A DNA stretch of 41,745 nt, taken from Betaproteobacteria bacterium. GTDB taxonomy: Bacteria; Pseudomonadota; Gammaproteobacteria; Burkholderiales; SG8-41. The notes beneath the pieces were generated by a model. It did no database searches. It had not been told where the DNA came from and worked only from the letters and a program-made list of their open reading frames with translations. Of this stretch, positions 36,472-41,745 are shown piece by piece; position 1 is the first letter of the stretch, and each line of letters opens with the position of its first letter. The stretch is from assembly GCA_947476215.1 (NCBI GenBank), contig CANJQI010000026.1:1-41745 (forward strand). Direction: 5' to 3'. The position numbers were made by a program, and so were the translations under genes.

Positions 36472-36567
36472 ATGCCTTTTTATTACAGCATGTATTCGCA
36501 ATGCGCACTATGACGTACGGCTAGCGTGGTCTCCACCGCAGGTTGCGGACGGCCGAAAGTCGATTTC

Positions 36568-36576
36568 TGACATAAT
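36568..36576 (+). promoter_or_regulatory. Extended -10 promoter of polA
   Basis: TG-A-CATAAT, an extended -10 with one mismatch, 47 bases upstream of the polA ATG at 36624. A TTGCGG at 36543-36548 is too far upstream (22-bp spacer) to be a good -35. Confidence 0.5.
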
Positions 36577-36623
36577 GCCCCCATGCGATCACATGACAAA
36601 ACGTCGGGCTGGACAGCGTGCCC

Positions 36624-39353
36624 ATGAAAACGCTGCTGCTGGTTGACGGTTCATCTTATCTGTACCGGGCTTTCCACGCGATGCCCGATCTGCGCAATCG
36701 CAAAGGAGAACCCACCGGTGCGGTTTATGGGGTCCTCAATATGCTGCGGCGGCTGCACAAGGATTATGCAGCCGACTACAGCGCCTGCGTATTCGATGCC
36801 AAGGGAAAAACCTTTCGCGACGTCGCCTATCCCCAGTACAAGGCAAACCGACCATCGATGCCGGATGATCTGGTCAGCCAAATAGAGCCGCTGCATCATG
36901 CGATACGCGCCATGGGCTGGCCCATACTCGTTGTCGAAGGCGTAGAGGCCGACGACGTCATCGGTACGCTGGCGGTCGAGGCGCAGAAACTCGGCATGCG
37001 GACCGTAATCTCGACCGGCGACAAGGACATCACCCAGCTCGTCAATCCACACGTGACGCTCGTCAATACGATGTCGAACGAAATCCTGGACGAAGCCGGT
37101 GTCGAGAAAAAGTTCGGCGTGAAACCGGAACGCATTGTCGACTACCTGACTTTGGTCGGCGATGCCGTCGATAACGTGCCCGGCGTGGAGAAAGTAGGCC
37201 CCAAGACCGCGGTCAAATGGCTGACTCAGTACGGCACGCTGGACTCGGTGATAGCGCATGCCGCGGAGTTCGGCGGTGTGGTCGGCGGCAATCTGCGCAA
37301 GAGCCTGGATTGGCTGCCGCAGGCGCGACAGCTGCTGACGATCAAGTGCGACGTCGAGTTGCCGGTCAAGCTCGAAGCTCTCGGGCATGTGCAACCCGAC
37401 AAGGCCAAGCTCGTTGAGCTGTATGAGCGTTTCGAGTTCAAGACGTGGCGCGGCGAACTGGAGGGAGGTTCCGGGACTGAGGCTGGCGCAACGATGACCG
37501 AGACTACGGCGGTTGTGCGCGTGGCGACCGACGCTCCGCCGGCCGTCGCGCGCAACTATGAAACGATACTGACCGATCAACAATTAGCCGACTGGCTGAC
37601 GCGCATACAGGCAGCTCCGCTGGTGTCATTCGACACGGAAACCACCAGCCTGGATCCCATGCAGGCACGCTTGGTGGGGATGTCATTTGCCATCGAGCCC
37701 GGCTGCGCCGCCTATCTGCCGCTCGCGCATAACTACGCGGGCGCGCCGCAGCAACTGGGGCTGGACGCAGTATTGGCGAAACTGCGGCCATGGCTGGAGG
37801 ATGCGCGCGCATCCAAGGTCGGGCAAAATCTCAAGTACGACGCGCACGTTTTGGCGAATCACGGCATCCGCCTGGACGGCGTTGCGCACGATACCTTGCT
37901 GCAATCGTATGTGCTGGAAAGCCACAAGCCGCACGATATGGACAGCATGGCGGCACGACACCTGGGCGTAAAGACCATAACCTTCGAGGAAGTGGCAGGC
38001 AAGGGTGCGGGCCAGATCGGTTTCGATCAGGTATCGGTTGAGCGCGCGTCTGAATACGCCGCGGAAGATGCCGACATCACGCTGCAGCTGCATCGCACGC
38101 TTTATCCGCAGGTCGAGAACGACGCCAAGTTGATGAAGATTTACCGCGACATCGAAATGCCGGTCATGAAAGTGCTGCATACGATGGAACGTCATGGTGT
38201 GCTCATAGACACGCGGCTGCTCGATGTTCAGAGTCGTGAGCTGGGACTCAAAATGATGGACATCGAAGCTGCCGCGCATCGGCAGGCGGAGCAGCCGTTC
38301 AACCTCAATTCGCCCAAGCAGATACAGGAAATTCTTTTTACAAAACAAGGACTTCCAGTCATAAATAAGACCCCGGGCGGGACGCCTTCGACGGATGAGG
38401 ACGTGCTGGCGCAACTGGCACTCGACTATCCGCTGCCCAAGCTGTTGCTCGAATACCGCGGCATTGCCAAGCTCAAGTCGACCTACACCGACAAACTGCC
38501 GCGCATGATGAATCCCGTCACCGGGCGTGTGCACACCAATTATGCGCAGGCGGTGGCGATCACGGGACGGCTCTCCAGCACCGAGCCTAATCTGCAAAAC
38601 ATTCCGGTGCGTAACGCGGAGGGCAGGCGCATACGCGAAGCGTTCGTCGCGTCCGCCGGCAGTTGTATTGTGTCGGCCGACTATTCGCAGATTGAACTGC
38701 GCATCATGGCGCATATCTCGCAGGACGCCAGCCTGTTGATGGCGTTCGAAGCCGGCGAGGATATTCATCGCGCGACCGCCGGAGAAATCTTTAGCGTGGA
38801 GCCGGACAAAGTGGACGCGGAGCAGCGGCGCTACGCGAAAGTGATCAACTTCGGACTCATCTACGGCATGTCGGCATTTGGACTTGCCGGCCAGCTCGGC
38901 ATAGAGCGTTCCGCCGCGCAGCAATACATGGAACGGTATTTCGCCCGTTACCCGGGTGTGGCCGAATACATGCGCGTGACTCGTGAAAAAGCCCGCGAAC
39001 AAGGGTATGTCGAAACCGTATTCGGGCGTCGCCTGTGGCTGGCCGAGATCAGAAGCAGCAACGGCGCCCGCCGCCAGGGAGCCGAGCGCGCGGCGATTAA
39101 CGCACCCATGCAGGGCACGGCCGCGGACCTGATCAAGATGGCAATGATCGCGGTGCAGCGCTGGCTGGAGTCCGAACGTCTGGCAACCAAGCTGATCATG
39201 CAGGTGCACGACGAGCTGGTCCTCGAAGTGCCGGATGCGGAGCTGGCGACCATACAGGCGAACCTGCCGGGCTTGATGTGCGGCGTCGCGCAACTTTCCG
39301 TACCGCTGGTTGTTGAGATGGGAACCGGACCCAACTGGGACCAAGCCCACTGA
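36624..39353 (+). CDS. polA: DNA polymerase I
   Basis: A 909-residue enzyme with all three activities. Residues 1-~290: 5'-3' exonuclease/FEN domain (LLLVDGSSYLYRAFHA, YKANRPSMPDDL, TGDKDITQLV, GDAVDNVPGVEKVGPKTA). Residues ~310-500: 3'-5' exonuclease with the acidic residues intact (SFDTETTSLDP, QNLKYDAHVL, YAAEDADITLQL), so it is likely proofreading. The C-terminal part is the family A polymerase: SADYSQIELRIMAHIS, RRYAKVINFGLIYGMSAFGLA and MQVHDELVLEV are motifs A, B and C. A GTG two codons upstream (36618) is in frame; I prefer the ATG. The methyltransferase gene follows after 8 bases. Confidence 0.97.
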   Translation: MKTLLLVDGSSYLYRAFHAMPDLRNRKGEPTGAVYGVLNMLRRLHKDYAADYSACVFDAKGKTFRDVAYPQYKANRPSMPDDLVSQIEPLHHAIRAMGWPILVVEGVEADDVIGTLAVEAQKLGMRTVISTGDKDITQLVNPHVTLVNTMSNEILDEAGVEKKFGVKPERIVDYLTLVGDAVDNVPGVEKVGPKTAVKWLTQYGTLDSVIAHAAEFGGVVGGNLRKSLDWLPQARQLLTIKCDVELPVKLEALGHVQPDKAKLVELYERFEFKTWRGELEGGSGTEAGATMTETTAVVRVATDAPPAVARNYETILTDQQLADWLTRIQAAPLVSFDTETTSLDPMQARLVGMSFAIEPGCAAYLPLAHNYAGAPQQLGLDAVLAKLRPWLEDARASKVGQNLKYDAHVLANHGIRLDGVAHDTLLQSYVLESHKPHDMDSMAARHLGVKTITFEEVAGKGAGQIGFDQVSVERASEYAAEDADITLQLHRTLYPQVENDAKLMKIYRDIEMPVMKVLHTMERHGVLIDTRLLDVQSRELGLKMMDIEAAAHRQAEQPFNLNSPKQIQEILFTKQGLPVINKTPGGTPSTDEDVLAQLALDYPLPKLLLEYRGIAKLKSTYTDKLPRMMNPVTGRVHTNYAQAVAITGRLSSTEPNLQNIPVRNAEGRRIREAFVASAGSCIVSADYSQIELRIMAHISQDASLLMAFEAGEDIHRATAGEIFSVEPDKVDAEQRRYAKVINFGLIYGMSAFGLAGQLGIERSAAQQYMERYFARYPGVAEYMRVTREKAREQGYVETVFGRRLWLAEIRSSNGARRQGAERAAINAPMQGTAADLIKMAMIAVQRWLESERLATKLIMQVHDELVLEVPDAELATIQANLPGLMCGVAQLSVPLVVEMGTGPNWDQAH

Positions 39354-39361
39354 CGGCGGCA

Positions 39362-40183
39362 ATGAAAAGGCAGGCCAGTCATTGGAACGCGCACGCGTTG
39401 CAATGGAATCTGATCGGCAGTCCTTTGCGTCCAGACCGGGACGATATAGTCACGCTCGAAAAGGAAGCCGAACGCTGGCATGCGTCGGAAAGGGTCGCCA
39501 AGCCGCAAGCTATGTTGCTGGGCGTGACACCGGAGATAGCGTCGATGCGCTGGCCCGCTCATACCCGGCTCGTGAGCATGGAACATTCGCTAGCCATGAT
39601 CCGGTCGGTGTGGCCCGGTGCGAGACTCGGACACAGCGCGGTCTGCGCGGAATGGCTGGCCCTACCCGTGCCGGATGCTTCGCAGGATATCGTCGTCGGC
39701 GATGGATGTTACAACATGTTGGGCAATACGCAGTACCGTGCCATGACGCGGGAAGTCAGACGTATTATTCGTCCACATGGTATTTTCATCATGCGATTCT
39801 TCATACGTCCTGACAAGTCTGAGTCAGTTTCCCGTGTTGCCGACGACTTGATGCGAAAACGCATTGGGAACTTTCATATATTCAAATGGCGCCTTGCCAT
39901 GGCATTGCACGCCAGTCTGGATGCCGGCGTCAAACTTGCCGACATATGGGACGCCTGGAATTCCCTGGTTCCCGCACCTGGAGAATTGGCGGCAAAACTG
40001 GGTTGGCCTCTTGCGGTGCTGGATACCGTGCGGGCCTACCGTGGCGTTGATACGCGTTACACATTTCCCACCATGATGGAAGCGCGCGAGGCGCTGCTGA
40101 ACGCATTTTCGGAAATTGATTGTCATGTGCCCCACTACGAAATGGGCGATCGCTGTCCGACCATCGTTTTTCAGCCGCGTTAG
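39362..40183 (+). CDS. SAM-dependent methyltransferase, class I
   Basis: A 273-residue cytoplasmic protein. HWNAHALQWNLIGSPLRP is a conserved-looking start. AMLLGVTPEIASMRWP replaces the usual GxGxG loop of motif I with LGVTPE, a variant seen in some class I methyltransferases. Then VSMEHSLAMI would hold the acidic residue that binds the ribose, and DASQDIVVGDGCYNML and VRRIIRPHGIFIMRFF are motifs II/III. The last ~110 residues are a separate, mostly helical region of unknown role. It is tightly placed after polA (8 bases) and before a PaaK-like gene (36 bases). The target molecule cannot be read. Confidence 0.72.
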   Translation: MKRQASHWNAHALQWNLIGSPLRPDRDDIVTLEKEAERWHASERVAKPQAMLLGVTPEIASMRWPAHTRLVSMEHSLAMIRSVWPGARLGHSAVCAEWLALPVPDASQDIVVGDGCYNMLGNTQYRAMTREVRRIIRPHGIFIMRFFIRPDKSESVSRVADDLMRKRIGNFHIFKWRLAMALHASLDAGVKLADIWDAWNSLVPAPGELAAKLGWPLAVLDTVRAYRGVDTRYTFPTMMEAREALLNAFSEIDCHVPHYEMGDRCPTIVFQPR

Positions 40184-40219
40184 CGAGCAGCGGCTAAACC
40201 GCGATAGCGATGTGATTAC

Positions 40220-41599
40220 ATGACCGATCAAGAGGCAGAGATCCGCAGCGGCGTGGCGGGCAACATCTGGCCGGCTATACCATCGCAGGCCGGTGCCCGC
40301 CTGCTGGCCATGCTGTTCCAGTTGGAGGGCACGCAATGGTGGACTGCGCGACAACTGATCGATCACCAGTTGATGCAGCTTCGGATGTTGCTCAGGCACG
40401 CGCGCGAGACAGTGCCCTATTACAAGGATCGTTTGCCGCACATCCGTGCGGACGAGGACCTGACGCTGACCGAATGGCGTGCCTTGCCGCTGCTCACGCG
40501 TCGCGACATTCAAGACGCAGGTAACGCGCTTTTCAGTCGAGTCGTGCCCGCGGAATTCGGCGATGTATTTCAGACACAGACCTCGGGTGCGACCGGTGAG
40601 CCCGTCATAGTCCGAAAGACCGCAATCGACCAGTTGATATGGGAGGCGGTAACGTTGCGTGAGCACGAATGGCACCGTCGCGATCTGTCCGGCAAGCTGG
40701 CTTCGATACGCATATTCCCGAAGGGTGGCGCGGAAGCGCCTCACGGCGTGCTATTGAACGATTGGGGTGTGCCGTGCAGTCATGTTTGCTCCACCGGGCC
40801 GATGGCCTTGCTAAGTCTCGCCACGGACGTGGCTGCCCAGGCGCGGTGGCTGTTGCACCAGGATCCGGACTACTTCCTCACCTACCCCACCAATCTTGCA
40901 GCGCTGATTGCGCATATGTCCGCTCGCGGCGAGCGTTTGAAGCGATTGCGTGGTGTAAGGACCGTGGGAGAGACGGTAACGCCGGCACTGCGCGCGGCGT
41001 GTAGCGATGCGTGGGGTGTGCCGCTCACCGATGTCTACAGCTCACAGGAGGTCGGTTACGTTGCATTGCAGTGTCCGGTCAGCGGGCAGTATCACGTCAT
41101 GGCGGAGAGCGCGATGGTCGAGATACTTCGGCCGGACGGAAGCGCCTGTCAGCCGGGCGAGACAGGCAGGCTGGTCGTCACCAGCCTGCACAATTTCGCA
41201 ACGCCGCTGATACGTTACGAACTGAGGGATTACGCCGAAGTAGGCTCACCTTGCCCTTGCGGGCGCGGATTACCGACGCTGGCCCGCATACTGGGGCGCA
41301 GCCGCAACATGCTAACTTTGTCGTCGGGTGAGCAGCGCTGGCCTCTGGTCGGTTTTGATAAGTATCGTGAGATCGCGCCGGTGCGCCAGTATCAACTGAT
41401 TCAGAAATCGCTGGAGGAGATGGAAGCGCGTTTCGTGGTCGAGCGCACGCTCACGGATGCAGAGGAAGAAGGACTCAAGCGTGCTATCCAGAATGCGCTT
41501 GGTTACGCATTTCGTTTGACCTTCAAATATTTCCCGAACGAAATTCCACGTGGGACAGGCGGCAAGTTCGAAGAGTTTGTCTCGGAACTCGCGTCCTGA
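40220..41599 (+). CDS. PaaK/CapK-like acyl-adenylate-forming ligase
   Basis: A 459-residue member of the phenylacetate-CoA ligase branch of adenylate-forming enzymes. The ATP-loop TQTSGATGEPVIVRKT lies near 119-134; HARETVPYYKDRLP near 60 is typical of the group; YSSQEVGYVALQCP near 270-285 and GETGRLVVTSLHNFATPLIRYELRDY match core motifs. SPCPCGRGLP precedes the hinge (ILGRSRNML). GGKFEEFV at the C-terminus has the family lysine position. The substrate is probably an aromatic or fatty acid, but canonical PaaK context is absent. Together with the upstream methyltransferase it may form a small natural-product or cofactor-modifying pair. Confidence 0.8.
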   Translation: MTDQEAEIRSGVAGNIWPAIPSQAGARLLAMLFQLEGTQWWTARQLIDHQLMQLRMLLRHARETVPYYKDRLPHIRADEDLTLTEWRALPLLTRRDIQDAGNALFSRVVPAEFGDVFQTQTSGATGEPVIVRKTAIDQLIWEAVTLREHEWHRRDLSGKLASIRIFPKGGAEAPHGVLLNDWGVPCSHVCSTGPMALLSLATDVAAQARWLLHQDPDYFLTYPTNLAALIAHMSARGERLKRLRGVRTVGETVTPALRAACSDAWGVPLTDVYSSQEVGYVALQCPVSGQYHVMAESAMVEILRPDGSACQPGETGRLVVTSLHNFATPLIRYELRDYAEVGSPCPCGRGLPTLARILGRSRNMLTLSSGEQRWPLVGFDKYREIAPVRQYQLIQKSLEEMEARFVVERTLTDAEEEGLKRAIQNALGYAFRLTFKYFPNEIPRGTGGKFEEFVSELAS

Positions 41600-41612
41600 C
41601 GCCGGTCACCAA

Positions 41613-41745
41613 TCAAGCCATCCAGTTTTTCGAGTAAAACTCGCACACCACGCGTTTTTCAGCGTCGTAAGATAAACCCTCCCCGGACTTGAGGTCGGCG
41701 GCGGTGTAGGAGTGATATTCGACGCCCAGGTTGTTGACCAGCACC
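41613..41745 (-). CDS. C-terminal fragment of an unidentified protein (cut by window end)
   Basis: 43 codons and a TGA stop (41615-41613) on the minus strand, starting inside the gene: VLVNNLGVEYHSYTAADLKS...FYSKNWMA. The frame is open to the window edge and the codon usage is like the neighbours. The ligase gene converges on it with a 13-base gap. I do not recognise the family from this part. Confidence 0.55.
   Translation of the reverse strand, partial: VLVNNLGVEYHSYTAADLKSGEGLSYDAEKRVVCEFYSKNWMA

Noticed and set aside
37683-39362. A 559-codon open frame on the minus strand opposite polA
   Set aside because: It mirrors the polA coding sequence exactly, has no domain or ribosome-binding site, and reflects GC-rich codon usage of the sense gene.

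Overview
The window reads as chromosome of a betaproteobacterium (Burkholderiales/Nitrosomonadales type). Evidence: GC-rich coding sequence, a Bug/TctC solute receptor, a BPSS1780-type membrane protein, the thrB-DUF2782-polA neighbourhood, a TonB-like protein beside aroE and mtgA, and a three-subunit 2-oxoacid oxidoreductase of the kind described from Azoarcus/Thauera. No rRNA, tRNA, CRISPR array, prophage or transposase gene was seen.

Layout. 1-9.0 kb: a PilZ-domain protein, an S41 protease, a Bug receptor convergent with an isopropylmalate-dehydrogenase-like enzyme, the chaperedoxin CnoX, an adhesin-E-like periplasmic protein, a YqiA-type esterase and an RNB ribonuclease. 9.1-14.1 kb: a TonB-like protein, aroE, mtgA and soxXYZA. 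14.2-21.4 kb: kup and a korC-korA-korB operon behind a structured leader. 21.4-31.0 kb: two hypothetical genes, an MFS transporter, lpdA, proA, and the leuS-lptE-holA run. 31.1-36.4 kb: a broken FecR-SPOR gene coupled to uvrD, a membrane protein, thrB and DUF2782. 36.6-41.7 kb: polA, a methyltransferase, a PaaK-like ligase and a truncated gene at the edge.

The most unusual content is a dispersed set of short-period repeats. Four clear loci (11.0-11.2, 28.1-28.2, 33.2-33.35 and 36.0-36.1 kb) hold arrays of degenerate 7-base units, mostly in two inverted arms around a short core. A possible decayed fifth (26.5 kb) and an 8-base relative (14.1-14.2 kb) also occur. At three co-directional gene junctions the arm met first by transcription carries stop codons (twice the actual stop of the upstream gene). 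The second arm is largely open and leads into, or encodes, the N-terminus of the next gene. At lptE the array supplies both the ribosome-binding site and the start codon. In uvrD an array lies in frame inside the coding region, and leuS carries a separate GC-rich in-frame insertion of about 65 codons. This looks like a family of palindromic elements tuned to coexist with coding sequence.

Functionally, soxXYZA indicates oxidation of reduced sulfur, but soxB/soxCD are not here and SoxY lacks its usual C-terminal motif. KorCAB would link 2-oxoglutarate (or another 2-oxoacid) oxidation to ferredoxin/NADPH. The remainder is housekeeping: replication, repair, translation, envelope and amino-acid synthesis.
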